Part shown: in pieces, positions 53,234 to 61,587 of the stretch
How positions within the stretch are numbered: position 1 is the first letter of the stretch
Layout of the letters: each line of letters starts with the position of its first letter
DNA from: Rhodospirillaceae bacterium
GTDB lineage: Bacteria > Pseudomonadota > Alphaproteobacteria > UBA6615
Assembly (NCBI GenBank): GCA_002724635.1
Contig: PBPM01000037.1
Location: 1 to 63,719, forward strand
Reading direction: 5' to 3'
DNA: 63,719 nt
Notes under the pieces: model-generated
Seen by the model: the letters and a program-made list of their open reading frames with translations, nothing else
Told to the model about the DNA's origin: nothing
The model's database searches: none
Made by a program: the position numbers and the translations under genes

Positions 53234-54322
53234 CTACTCACGATCCCAGTGACGGGCAATCGGCTGGTTGGCCGCACGTAGTTCGTCCATCCAGGCCTTC
53301 AGAATCTCCGTACCCGGCTGGCCGGCAGCGTTCCGCTGTTCGGCCCACTGCTTGCCGAGCGGCGGCAGGGCCTGTGCCCAAGCGTTGCGCTGTTCGGTCG
53401 AGGCCTTGGTCACCTTGGTGCCGAATTCCTTCTGGCAACGATTAAGCCCCCAAACGGCGCCGTTGTTCACGCGCTTGACATTTTCTTCGACCCAAGCCGA
53501 AGTCGAAGACTGAAGTGCGTTCTGCACCTCTTTTGGCAGGCCGTCCCAAACGTCGCGGTTGACGTTCAGCGAGAAGCCATTCACGCCACCAAGCGTCGCG
53601 TCGAACGCGAACGGTGCCGGCTCACAAAGCTTGAACGCACCGGCGCCCTGACGCCACACGATCATGGCCTCGTAGATGCCCGTACTAAGGCTGTTGTAAG
53701 CGTCCGCGAGGTTGGTCTGCACGCCGGCAGCACCAATCGCCAGAACCCACGGTAAATTCGGGCCGGCCGCGCCAACCTTCAGCCCCTTGACCTGACCGAG
53801 GTCGCTGATCGGCTTCGCCGACCAGAGCATGTAGTTATCGACCGCACCCGTCGGTGCTAGCGGCACCTGATTGAACTCCTTCAGCCAAGTCTGGTTGTAC
53901 TGCGGGAAGGTATCGACCATCTTCTGGGTGGTTCGACTGATCAGCGCAATGTCGTTGGTCGAGAACGGCGTCTTGAAGGAGACATCGTAGAGCGGAACCT
54001 TATCCGCATGGAATGCGGTCACGATGACGCCGAGATCGCCGATGCCGGTCTCGACACCTTCCAGCTCACCGCGCGGCTTGACGATCTGGCCGCTGATGCC
54101 CTTGTTCCAGTTGATCTTGTAGTTGCCGGTCTTCGCGAGCTTGGCGTCGACGGCAGGCATATACGCATCGACCAGCGAACCTATCCAAGTCGCGGGCGGC
54201 GGATAACCGGAAATCGCGGTGAGATTAATGGTTTGCTGAGCGGCGGCCGGCGCCGAAACGGCAACAGTGGCGGTCGCGGCGGCGGCAATAAGCAATGCCG
54301 TAGTTTTAGAACTAATGGACAT
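53234..54322 (-). CDS. TRAP transporter periplasmic binding protein (DctP-like)
   Basis: A 362-residue solute receptor. A signal peptide (ALLIAAAATATVAVSAPAAA-QQ) precedes a DctP fold with NWNKGISGQIVKPRGELEG, KPISDLGQVKGLKVGAAGPN and a Trp/Arg-containing ligand region (IYEAMIVWRQGAGAFKLCEP). The conserved carboxylate-binding arginine is probably in this area. The ligand is likely a carboxylic acid processed by the neighbouring acyl-CoA enzymes. SD GGGAG at 6 nt. Confidence 0.88.
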   Translation of the reverse strand: MSISSKTTALLIAAAATATVAVSAPAAAQQTINLTAISGYPPPATWIGSLVDAYMPAVDAKLAKTGNYKINWNKGISGQIVKPRGELEGVETGIGDLGVIVTAFHADKVPLYDVSFKTPFSTNDIALISRTTQKMVDTFPQYNQTWLKEFNQVPLAPTGAVDNYMLWSAKPISDLGQVKGLKVGAAGPNLPWVLAIGAAGVQTNLADAYNSLSTGIYEAMIVWRQGAGAFKLCEPAPFAFDATLGGVNGFSLNVNRDVWDGLPKEVQNALQSSTSAWVEENVKRVNNGAVWGLNRCQKEFGTKVTKASTEQRNAWAQALPPLGKQWAEQRNAAGQPGTEILKAWMDELRAANQPIARHWDRE

Positions 54323-54611
54323 TTAGTGCTCCCTATTTGTTTTTGAGTCCCCGATAGACTTTTCTAGCCCTTACAAAACCTTGAAACAATCCGAGACTAA
54401 TGTCCACCGTGGTTTCAAGATTTTTGCCGAGATGGAAGAAATCAAAATTCAGTTTTCATTTGCCCAAAAAAAACCTCTACTCTGCGAGTTACCAAACTTC
54501 CAGTATCCAGTCATTTACCCATAGAAAGTCTTACTAAACGGGTTAGACGCTGGACACCCACGACCAGACCCGCAAAAGCCAGACCCGCGGCCCGGGCTAT
54601 AGACGCCGGGA

Positions 54612-55553
54612 CTACTCGGCAGCCTTTGCCAGAAGCGCCTCTGGCCCGAACAGCAGATCCCGCAGCCAATTTGCCTGCGCGCTCGAGACCTTCTCGAGAT
54701 GATCGTTGTTGGAATATAGGCTCATGTGATCGACGCCTTCCACGATCGCCAGTTCCTTGTTAGGGCAAGGCACGGCGTTGAACACGTCGATCTCGAGATC
54801 CGCCGAGGTAATGTTATCGCCCTTGGCGATAGCCATCATGTAGGGCGTCTCATAGATACGCTTGGCATAGGGCATCACGTCGTACTGCATCAGCAGCTCT
54901 ACCGATTCGAGCGTGTTCTCATGAATATGGTTCGGCGCCTCGCGTTCCTTTATGTCGTTGAAGATCGTGCAGACATGCGGGAACGGCCAAGAGCTAATCT
55001 CGTTGTCCGGATCGGTCGTCGACATGGCGATCATCTGGCTGGGCTCCCCGCGCTGCCGCGCCTCACGATCCTCGAGAATCAGCTTCTGGATCGCGGCGAA
55101 CTTACGCTCGCCATGGCAGCGGCGCATCGTTGGGAAGCCGTCGACCACCGGCACTACCGAGAGCGCGAACTTCACACGGGAATCCAGCGCCGCCACACAC
55201 AAAGCATGGCCACCGGAATAGGAGATCCCCCAAACCCCGATGCGATCCGTGTCGATATTGTCGAGGGTCTTCGCAAAGCTCACCGCGTTGCGGTAATCCT
55301 CGATCTGATCCCAAGGATTTATGTGCTGGCGCGGGAGACCGTCGCTTTCGCCGAAGCGGCGATAGTCGAAGACTAGGCACGCACAGCCGATATCCACGAA
55401 ATCGTCCGCGTAATACGGCATGACGATTTCTTTAACATAGCACCAGCCACCCGCCATCACCACGAGCGGCGGATTCTCCGCGCCGTCGGGCATGTAAAGC
55501 GTGCCACGCACAGTGTCGCCGCTACTGTTGAACTCTATGTCTTGAGTCTGCAT
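54612..55553 (-). CDS. Alpha/beta hydrolase (dienelactone hydrolase-like)
   Basis: A 313-residue hydrolase with nucleophile elbow GVWGISYSGGHALCVAALDS (Ser in GISYSGG) and a C-terminal VEGVDHMSLYSN providing His. It resembles DLH/S15-type peptidase-like hydrolases such as those of the YcjY group. AGGAGGGG directly before the ATG is a very strong SD. A perfect 7-bp inverted repeat lies 24 nt upstream. It precedes the TRAP genes and follows the acyl-CoA synthetase in the minus-strand run. Confidence 0.85.
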   Translation of the reverse strand: MQTQDIEFNSSGDTVRGTLYMPDGAENPPLVVMAGGWCYVKEIVMPYYADDFVDIGCACLVFDYRRFGESDGLPRQHINPWDQIEDYRNAVSFAKTLDNIDTDRIGVWGISYSGGHALCVAALDSRVKFALSVVPVVDGFPTMRRCHGERKFAAIQKLILEDREARQRGEPSQMIAMSTTDPDNEISSWPFPHVCTIFNDIKEREAPNHIHENTLESVELLMQYDVMPYAKRIYETPYMMAIAKGDNITSADLEIDVFNAVPCPNKELAIVEGVDHMSLYSNNDHLEKVSSAQANWLRDLLFGPEALLAKAAE

Positions 55554-55576
55554 TCGCCCCTCCTATCAAAAGCCAT

Positions 55577-55592
55577 TTTCACACATGTGAAA
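55577..55592. promoter_or_regulatory. Palindromic operator-like site upstream of the hydrolase
   Basis: TTTCACA (55577-55583), a 2-nt centre (CA), and TGTGAAA (55586-55592) form a perfect inverted repeat 24-39 nt ahead of the hydrolase ATG (minus strand). Its size and position suit a dimeric repressor such as a TetR or GntR regulator; none is encoded in the window next to it. Confidence 0.55.
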
Positions 55593-55611
55593 TGATTTTC
55601 TTTATGTCGTT

Positions 55612-55638
55612 CAGGTTGTCTTCCAATCATTCAACCTG
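55612..55638. repeat. Inverted repeat CAGGTTG / CAACCTG
   Basis: Seven-bp arms at 55612-55618 and 55632-55638 separated by 13 nt, between the acyl-CoA synthetase stop and the hydrolase start. No T-tract follows on either strand, so it is not a typical terminator. Confidence 0.45.
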
Positions 55639-55681
55639 TCAACCGGATGCACCCGTGCGCCGGCCTTACGGTACCCAGCCC

Positions 55682-57322
55682 CTACTCCGCTTTCATCGCT
55701 TCGACGACCATGTCACGTAATGTGTTCTTACGAATTTTCCCTGCCGCCGTACGCGGAAAATCATCGATAATCTCGAGCCGTTCGGGATACTTCTGCTTCG
55801 CCATTCCGGTTTTCCTGAGGAAGGCCGTGACGTCTGCCAGCTCAACGCTCGCTCCCGCCTCTAGAACGACAAAGGCGCAACCCGTCTCCCCCATGCGCGG
55901 ATGGGGCATTGCCACGACGGCCGCCTCGTGAATCGCGGGGTGTTCGTGAAGGGCGTCCTCGACTTCGCGCGGACTGATGTTCTCGCCCCCGCGAATAATC
56001 AGATCCTTCAAACGCCCGGTGATGACTAATGCCCCATGCTCATCGAGCATGGCAAGATCACCTGTGTGGAAGAAACCGTCCGACTCAAACGCGTCCGCAT
56101 TGTGATCGTCGGCCGCATAGCCGAGACACATCTCTGGGCCCCGTGAAAGAATCTCGCCCTCGACGCCCGGCCCGACTTCCCGCCCGTCGGCGGGGTCGAC
56201 GATCTTTACCTCGTGTCCGACGATGCGCCCCTCGGTCGTAGCGCCGAGCTCCTCTTCCGCCCGGCTATTGACACCCAGGGTGACCGTCGGCGCCTCGGTC
56301 GACCCATAGACGCGCGAGCACACACAATTCTCGAACGCGGCGTGTGCGCCATAGATCACCTCGGGCGGTACCGGCGCGCCCCCCGACGGAAAATAGCGCA
56401 AGCTCGGCAATGTCCGTCCGCTCTCCCGGGCAAACACTGTCAGTTCTTGAAGAAAGACCGTTGCGGCGATCATGAAGGTCACGCCTAGCGCATCAATCAG
56501 GTCGCCCGCGGCGGCGGCGTCCCAGTTATCCATGAACACGGCCGGCGCATTTAGCGTGAAAGGCATCTGAATTCCGTAAAGATATCCGGTGATATGGGAG
56601 ACAGGTGAAGGCATGAGGACAACATCCCGTTGCCCGAGCCCAAGGAAGTGCACAACCGCCTGAATCTCGGCGTCGATAGTGTTGTGGCTATGCAGGACCC
56701 CCTTCGGGCGTCCCGTCGTGCCCGAGGTATACATGATCAGCTTGACCGCATTGGGATCTACATCGGGCAATTGGAGGTCGGCGGGATCCGTCTCGGTCAG
56801 CAGATCGTCGAAGCACGTCGCGCCGGCGGCCGCACCGCGCACGGTGATCACATGCGCGAGCTCGGGAAGTTCGGCCTGGTGCCGAGCGATCATATCGGCA
56901 TAGTCGAAATTTCGGAAACTCGTTGGCACGAAAACGGCTTTGGTGCCGGCGTCGCGCAGAATGTAGGATACTTCCGCATCTCGGTAGATCGGAATAATCG
57001 GATTGCAGACCAGCCCGAGCATTGAGCAAGCCAAGTCGATCACGACCGTTTCTGGCCAGTTGGGCAACTCGAAGCTCACAACGTCGCCCGCGGTCAGTCC
57101 GCGCCTCTGCAGCGCAGCCGCCAGCGCCCGGGCTTGACGGTCCATGTCTTCTACCGTGTAACGCCGCTCGCCTTCGATGAAGATTACTCGGTCGGGATTC
57201 TCGGATAACAGCGCAGCCAGCTCGTGGGCCAGCGTACGATTACGCCAGATTCTTGAAGCGCTATTCTCGGCGATCAGCTCGTCGGTTAGCCGTGTCTTCC
57301 AGCCACTCACATCCGTGCGCAT
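55682..57322 (-). CDS. Acyl-CoA synthetase (AMP-binding; cyclohexanecarboxylate-CoA ligase-like)
   Basis: A 546-residue ANL ligase. Signature LIMYTSGTTGRPKGVLHSHN, YGSTEAPTVTLGVNSRAEEE, the hinge GALVITGRLKDLIIRGGENIS and catalytic Lys in RTAAGKIRKNTLRD are intact. Overall it resembles AliA/CHC-CoA ligases (N-terminal GWKTRLTDELIAENSASRIW). It follows the ACAD gene in the minus-strand run ECH, ACAD, ligase, hydrolase, which is a beta-oxidation-like set for an alicyclic or aromatic acid. Confidence 0.87.
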   Translation of the reverse strand: MRTDVSGWKTRLTDELIAENSASRIWRNRTLAHELAALLSENPDRVIFIEGERRYTVEDMDRQARALAAALQRRGLTAGDVVSFELPNWPETVVIDLACSMLGLVCNPIIPIYRDAEVSYILRDAGTKAVFVPTSFRNFDYADMIARHQAELPELAHVITVRGAAAGATCFDDLLTETDPADLQLPDVDPNAVKLIMYTSGTTGRPKGVLHSHNTIDAEIQAVVHFLGLGQRDVVLMPSPVSHITGYLYGIQMPFTLNAPAVFMDNWDAAAAGDLIDALGVTFMIAATVFLQELTVFARESGRTLPSLRYFPSGGAPVPPEVIYGAHAAFENCVCSRVYGSTEAPTVTLGVNSRAEEELGATTEGRIVGHEVKIVDPADGREVGPGVEGEILSRGPEMCLGYAADDHNADAFESDGFFHTGDLAMLDEHGALVITGRLKDLIIRGGENISPREVEDALHEHPAIHEAAVVAMPHPRMGETGCAFVVLEAGASVELADVTAFLRKTGMAKQKYPERLEIIDDFPRTAAGKIRKNTLRDMVVEAMKAE

Positions 57323-57337
57323 ATCGCCTTCCGGACC

Positions 57338-58510
57338 CTATTCGCGCGCCAGCCGCAGCCGGTTGGCGATATTGTTTTTCTGAATCGCGGACGACCCGCC
57401 AATGATTGGCATGAGCAGCGCCTCGCGCACATAGCGCTCCATATCGAATTCCTTAATGTAGCCGTAGGCACCCATAACCTGCTGACAGGTCAGCACAATC
57501 TCCTTGGTGACGTCGCTAACATAAAGCTTCGCCATAGAGGTTTCGACCGAGGCCGGCTTCTTCTCATCCAGCAGCCAGGCCGCGTGATAGGTCATTAGTC
57601 GGCAGGCGTGCAACCGCGTCTTGCAGTCGACCAGCATGTGACGCACCGATTGATAGGAGGAAACGGGCTTACCGAACTGTTTGCGCTCCTGCGCATATCC
57701 CCAGGCGTCGTCCACCGCTGCCGCGGCATTGCCGAGCGCCAGCGCCGCGACCTCGATCTTCTCGACATCTAGCCCTGGCCCAACGATTCGGCGCCAGCCG
57801 TCGTTCCAACCGGCCTCTCCGCCGACAATATTCTCCGCCGATATCTCGACATCCTCGAAAGTGACATCGCAGGTCGATGCCCCTTTCATACCCATGGAGT
57901 TCTGCAACTCGATCGTTACCCCGGGCGTATCGGGTGGAATGAGTACTATGGAGAGATTTTGATAGCGCTCGGCATCCGGATCGCTCTTCACAACCGCATA
58001 TATGTAATCCGCGATATTGGCGCCGGAACAGAACCGCTTAGCCCCGTTGATCGTAACAGTAGCGCCATTGCCTTTGCGCACGGCCGTCGTCCGCACACTC
58101 GCCACATCCGCCCCCACATCGGGTTCCGATATCCCGTAGGAAAATAACAATTTTCCGCTCGCGAGCTTCGGTAGTAATTCGCGCTTCTGCTCGTCGCTGC
58201 CCACCTCCTCGATGTTCATGCCGCCGTAGCACGCACACATGATGTAGGGTACGGCTACCGCCATCGAGCGACGGGCGAGTTCCTCGATTACCACCATTGT
58301 CGCGGTTATGTCGCGGCCCGCGCCGCCGAATTCTTCCGGCACTGTCAGCGCATTCACACCCAACGCCGACAATTGCTCGAAGATCTCGCGTGGGAAGTGA
58401 TTCTCCCGGTCCCACTCCTGAGCCAGCGTCCGCGGCATCTCCTTCTCGACGAACCGCCGCACGGTGTCGCGCAGCATCGTCACATGTTCGGCTTCCTGGA
58501 AATGATCCAT
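57338..58510 (-). CDS. Acyl-CoA dehydrogenase
   Basis: A 390-residue acyl-CoA dehydrogenase. It has SYGISEPDVGADVASVRTTA, the FAD segment KRFCSGANIADYIYAVVKSD, GAYGYIKEFDMERYVREALL and the C-terminal PIIGGSSAIQKNNIANRL. The usual catalytic Glu in the E-G-T segment is Gly here, so the base must lie elsewhere, as in several ACAD branches. ATG follows the ECH gene by 12 bp. Confidence 0.88.
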   Translation of the reverse strand: MDHFQEAEHVTMLRDTVRRFVEKEMPRTLAQEWDRENHFPREIFEQLSALGVNALTVPEEFGGAGRDITATMVVIEELARRSMAVAVPYIMCACYGGMNIEEVGSDEQKRELLPKLASGKLLFSYGISEPDVGADVASVRTTAVRKGNGATVTINGAKRFCSGANIADYIYAVVKSDPDAERYQNLSIVLIPPDTPGVTIELQNSMGMKGASTCDVTFEDVEISAENIVGGEAGWNDGWRRIVGPGLDVEKIEVAALALGNAAAAVDDAWGYAQERKQFGKPVSSYQSVRHMLVDCKTRLHACRLMTYHAAWLLDEKKPASVETSMAKLYVSDVTKEIVLTCQQVMGAYGYIKEFDMERYVREALLMPIIGGSSAIQKNNIANRLRLARE

Positions 58511-58522
58511 GATCCGTCCCGT

Positions 58523-59317
58523 CTACTTGCCCGTGAACTTTGGCTTTTCCTTATTCATGAACGCCTCGGTCGCGATCCGATGGTCATCGGTCATCTGGGA
58601 CATTGCCTCGAAGTTGAAGGCAGTGTCGAGCACAGCGTTTGCGGCCTGCTTCAGCCCGGCATTCACCGACGCCTTGGTCCACTTGATCGCATTGATTGCG
58701 CCGCCGGCTAGCCGCGCAGCCATCGCATCAACCGCCGCATCGATCTCGTCCGCGGGGAGTGCATGGTTGATGAGCCCGATCTCCGCGGCCTGGCGGGCGG
58801 TCAGTAGGTCGCCGGTCAGGAGATATTCCTTGGCGCGGGCATAGCCTATCAGCTGCGGCCAGATCACCGCGCCCCCGTCCCCGGCGACGAGGCCGACCGC
58901 CACGTGCGGATCCCCCAGCCTAGCGTTTTCCGCAGCGTATATGATGTCGCAGAAGAGTGCGATCGTGCAGCCGAGACCGATCGCATGGCCCGGCAGCCGG
59001 GCGATAATCGGTTTCTCCAGATCGAGCAAGCTGTTCACGAGCCGCTTGCCCTCCCACACCGTCTTCGCAAAGGCCGCGGGATCGCCATGCATAGCGTTGA
59101 GCCATTGCAGATCGCCCCCGGCACAGAACGCATCACCGGCACCGGTCAGCACCACGACGTCGGCATCGTCGTCAGCATCGACGTCGAAGAAAATTCGCGA
59201 CAACTCCTCGTGCAGTACCGCATCGATAGCATTAAGCGTCTCGGGCCGCGACAGTGTGAGCCGCAGAATGCGTCCGTCGCGTTCGGCGTCGATCGCCGTA
59301 TAACCGTCGTAGTTCAT
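58523..59317 (-). CDS. Enoyl-CoA hydratase/isomerase family protein
   Basis: A 264-residue crotonase. LRLTLSRPETLNAIDAVLHE, AFCAGGDLQWLNAMHGDPAA and HAIGLGCTIALFCDIIYAAE give the oxyanion hole. In VAVGLVAGDGGAVIWPQLIG, Gly/Asp stand at the usual catalytic Glu/Asp position. The ATG at 59317 has GGGAGAAACGAG before it; the frame is open to 59383. First gene of the ECH, ACAD, ligase, hydrolase unit. Confidence 0.86.
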   Translation of the reverse strand: MNYDGYTAIDAERDGRILRLTLSRPETLNAIDAVLHEELSRIFFDVDADDDADVVVLTGAGDAFCAGGDLQWLNAMHGDPAAFAKTVWEGKRLVNSLLDLEKPIIARLPGHAIGLGCTIALFCDIIYAAENARLGDPHVAVGLVAGDGGAVIWPQLIGYARAKEYLLTGDLLTARQAAEIGLINHALPADEIDAAVDAMAARLAGGAINAIKWTKASVNAGLKQAANAVLDTAFNFEAMSQMTDDHRIATEAFMNKEKPKFTGK

Positions 59318-59410
59318 CTCGTTTCTCCCGCATGCCGCTCTGAGCATGTCGCTGAAAACGTTCGCTGCACCAGCGCAAGTCAATGCGCTCTGACCTATCG
59401 CGTCAAGCCG

Positions 59411-59971
59411 TCAGCGACAATGGTCGTCGTCCCGACGCATCTTCAGCTTCATTCCAACTACCTGATAGATATCTAGGCCCGTAAGTGCGCAGATCTCCGC
59501 CATCGGCAGCGAGGTCTCCTGCAGGAGCACCCGTGCGTGGCTCTTTGGGTCGCGCTTTCGGTTACTTGACCGGGGCATACGGGCCACGGCCTCCTTGCGT
59601 CGCTCGGCCTCATCCAGACCACGCTGGCGCGCATCCTCCATTGCCGCATCCCGCCGCGCCTTGTCCGCCTCGGTCCAGGCATCTGTCATCCGGGCAGCCT
59701 TCGCGAGGCCAAACGCGTCCTTCGCCTGCTTGCGCGAAAAATGCGGAAAACGGCTCTCAGGGCGCTTCGGCGCTGGGCCGCCGCCGGCCGCCTCCTCAAG
59801 GGTCATCCCGTGGCTTTTCGCCATACGCTCGGCTGCGGCCAACGCGGCAGACCGCTCCCCTTCGTAGGGGCTCTCCTTAGCGAGGTTCAGGAGGTTTCGG
59901 AAGCGGGTCTGTTCCGCTTCGTCGAAGGTGCGAGCTTCGGCGATGACGTTACCTAGGGTCCGGGGTTGCAT
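59411..59971 (-). CDS. DUF2786-like protein with C-terminal HTH-like segment
   Basis: A 186-residue hydrophilic protein. The N-terminal part (FRNLLNLAKESPYEGERSAA, then LAAAERMAKSHGMTLEEAAG) matches the DUF2786 module. A charged, helical middle (ADKARRDAAMEDARQRGLDE) follows. The C-terminus, VLLQETSLPMAEICALTGLD followed by IYQVVGMKLKMR, resembles a helix-turn-helix as in small sigma-like or ParB-related domains. No SD is evident, but TATACT/TATAAA just upstream of the ATG would allow an almost leaderless transcript. Starts further upstream (60025) lack support. Function unknown, possibly DNA-binding. Confidence 0.7.
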   Translation of the reverse strand: MQPRTLGNVIAEARTFDEAEQTRFRNLLNLAKESPYEGERSAALAAAERMAKSHGMTLEEAAGGGPAPKRPESRFPHFSRKQAKDAFGLAKAARMTDAWTEADKARRDAAMEDARQRGLDEAERRKEAVARMPRSSNRKRDPKSHARVLLQETSLPMAEICALTGLDIYQVVGMKLKMRRDDDHCR

Positions 59972-60021
59972 AAACTTTATAGTATAACCGATTATGGGCC
60001 TGTCCGAAGCCGGAACGGGCC

Positions 60022-60129
60022 TCACATAAAGACGGCAACGACGGCGCCGGTAATGCAGGTCGCTATACTCCCTACGAAGAGCGACTTAAGGTCCAGCTCG
60101 ATCAGGGTGGCCTTGCGGTCGAGCGCCAC
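60022..60129 (-). pseudogene. C-terminal remnant of a concentrative nucleoside transporter (CNT/NupC family)
   Basis: The minus strand encodes 35 residues starting VALDRKATLIELDLKSLFVG and continuing SIATCITGAVVAVFM. From memory, CNT transporters end with a closely similar helix (…GMKSIVAGTLATCMTGAVVG). A TAA directly precedes the first codon, and nothing CNT-like is seen upstream. It is a degraded gene end rather than a small ORF. Confidence 0.45.
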
Positions 60130-60545
60130 TTATTTGAACAGGTCACGCGCAGAAAAAAGAGCGGGCCGGATCTAAATGAAAGTGGCTAACTGTAAAACAC
60201 TGATCCCGCCACTCGGTCTTGCCCTTTTTCGATCGACGCGTCTGTAATGCGGAAACCGGTCCAAGGGAGCGCTGGTTGAGATGCCAAGAATGTACCGGGG
60301 CAATGCGCAAACCGGCGGGATCTAGCTTGGGTTTTGTATCCGTTGTTTTTCCTATCACTTAGTCCGTTGTTGCGAGAAAGAATTGAGATCGAACCGAAAA
60401 ACCCGCCATTTCAATCTGTTAAAACTAAAATTGAATATATCTGAAACGCGATCTATCTCCTGCGCGCCGGCTTCCGGGGGCTGCGACGCAGCGTGTCGGA
60501 CGATATGATCGCCCGATATTAGCCGGTACTTTGGAGGACGAGACC
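60130..60545. other. Intergenic region upstream of the SDR gene
   Basis: About 415 bp with no frame of protein-like composition. A TTGTTGCGAG/AT-rich stretch at 60360-60440 may hold the SDR promoter. No hairpin with a T-tract and no repeats were seen. Confidence 0.4.
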
Positions 60546-61298
60546 ATGGGTGCACTCGATAATAAGGTTGCGATCGTGACCGGGGCCGGCGGCGGTATCG
60601 GACGCGCCATATCTATGCGGTTTGCCGCAGAAGGCGCGGCGGTGATATGCGTCGATATTGACGATAAACGCGTAAATACCACCGTCGACGAGATTGTCAG
60701 CGGCGGAGGTCAAGGGATCGCTCTGATAGCGGACGTCGCCGTTGAGGCAAACGCCGAAGCCGCCGTCGCGGCAGCGATCGAAGGCTTCGGGGGCCTGCAT
60801 GTTCTCGTAAGCAATGCTATCTACGACCTGCCGCTCGCCCGGCTGACGGAGATTTCCTACGACGACTGGCGCCGGACGATGGACGTCAACCTGAACAGCG
60901 CATTCTTGTTCTCCAAGCACGCGATCCCGGTGATCGAAGCAAACGGGGGCGGCAGCATCATCTTGATTGCCTCCCAGCTCGGCCGCACGGCCAAGCCCGG
61001 GCGGCCTTGGTACTGCGCCCAAAAAGGTGCACTGATCAACATGGCCAAGGCCATGGCCCTCGACCATGCACACCAGAATATCCGCGTCAACAGCCTATCG
61101 CCGGGGCCGGTCGAGACAGATCGCTTCATCACTAACTTCGAGGACCGGAAGGCCGCCCGGGCAGCCAATAACACTATGTTGGACCGGCTCGGCAAGCCGG
61201 AGGAGATCGCCGCCGGGGCGGTCTTCCTAGCCAGCGAGGAGTCCTCTTTTATGACCGGGTCAGATCTCCTGATCGACGGGGGATATACGGCCATCTAA
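60546..61298 (+). CDS. Short-chain dehydrogenase/reductase
   Basis: A 250-residue classical SDR. IVTGAGGGIGRAISMRFAAE (cofactor), VSNAIYDLPLARL in place of NNAG, catalytic Ser in ILIASQLGR, and Tyr/Lys in WYCAQKGALINMAKAMA. The C-terminal MTGSDLLIDGGYTAI is normal. GGAGG is 8 nt before the ATG. Replacement of the canonical NNAG by SNAI is a notable variation. It stands alone between two gene remnants. Confidence 0.87.
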   Translation: MGALDNKVAIVTGAGGGIGRAISMRFAAEGAAVICVDIDDKRVNTTVDEIVSGGGQGIALIADVAVEANAEAAVAAAIEGFGGLHVLVSNAIYDLPLARLTEISYDDWRRTMDVNLNSAFLFSKHAIPVIEANGGGSIILIASQLGRTAKPGRPWYCAQKGALINMAKAMALDHAHQNIRVNSLSPGPVETDRFITNFEDRKAARAANNTMLDRLGKPEEIAAGAVFLASEESSFMTGSDLLIDGGYTAI

Positions 61299-61362
61299 AA
61301 TCGTTTTTCTACATATAAATTTTTCCACGTATAAAACTGTTGTCGGCCCGCAATCGAAAAGA

Positions 61363-61571
61363 CGGCAGCATACTTGCCGCGAGCACGGCCCCGATGCTGC
61401 GACCTTAGATGCAGCGAGCAACCCGGAGCTCGACTCAGAGAATCTCGATAGCACCCTCGTCTTCTTGCTCGAGACCCAATATGCGATGCGGCCAATAGCC
61501 TTCGGACGGGAGAACCCGCTGCTAAGGGCCGACTACTAGACTGCTGGGCCGGGCTCAAAGACTGATTCGAC
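61363..61571 (+). pseudogene. C-terminal remnant of homogentisate 1,2-dioxygenase
   Basis: A reading frame from about 61363 encodes REHGPDAATLDAASNPELDS followed by ENLDSTLVFLLETQYAMRPI and AFGRENPLLRADY, then TAG at 61537. In the frame two bases on, it continues DCWAGLKD and a TGA then FD. This matches the HmgA C-terminus: HGPDA, which in human HGD includes the last iron ligand His371, then the F-M-F-E-T segment and D-Y-x-CWAGL-K at the end. No upstream part of the gene is present and no start codon fits. It is a gene fragment with a frameshift and two stops. Confidence 0.6.
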
Positions 61572-61587
61572 CTAGCACACCACTAGG

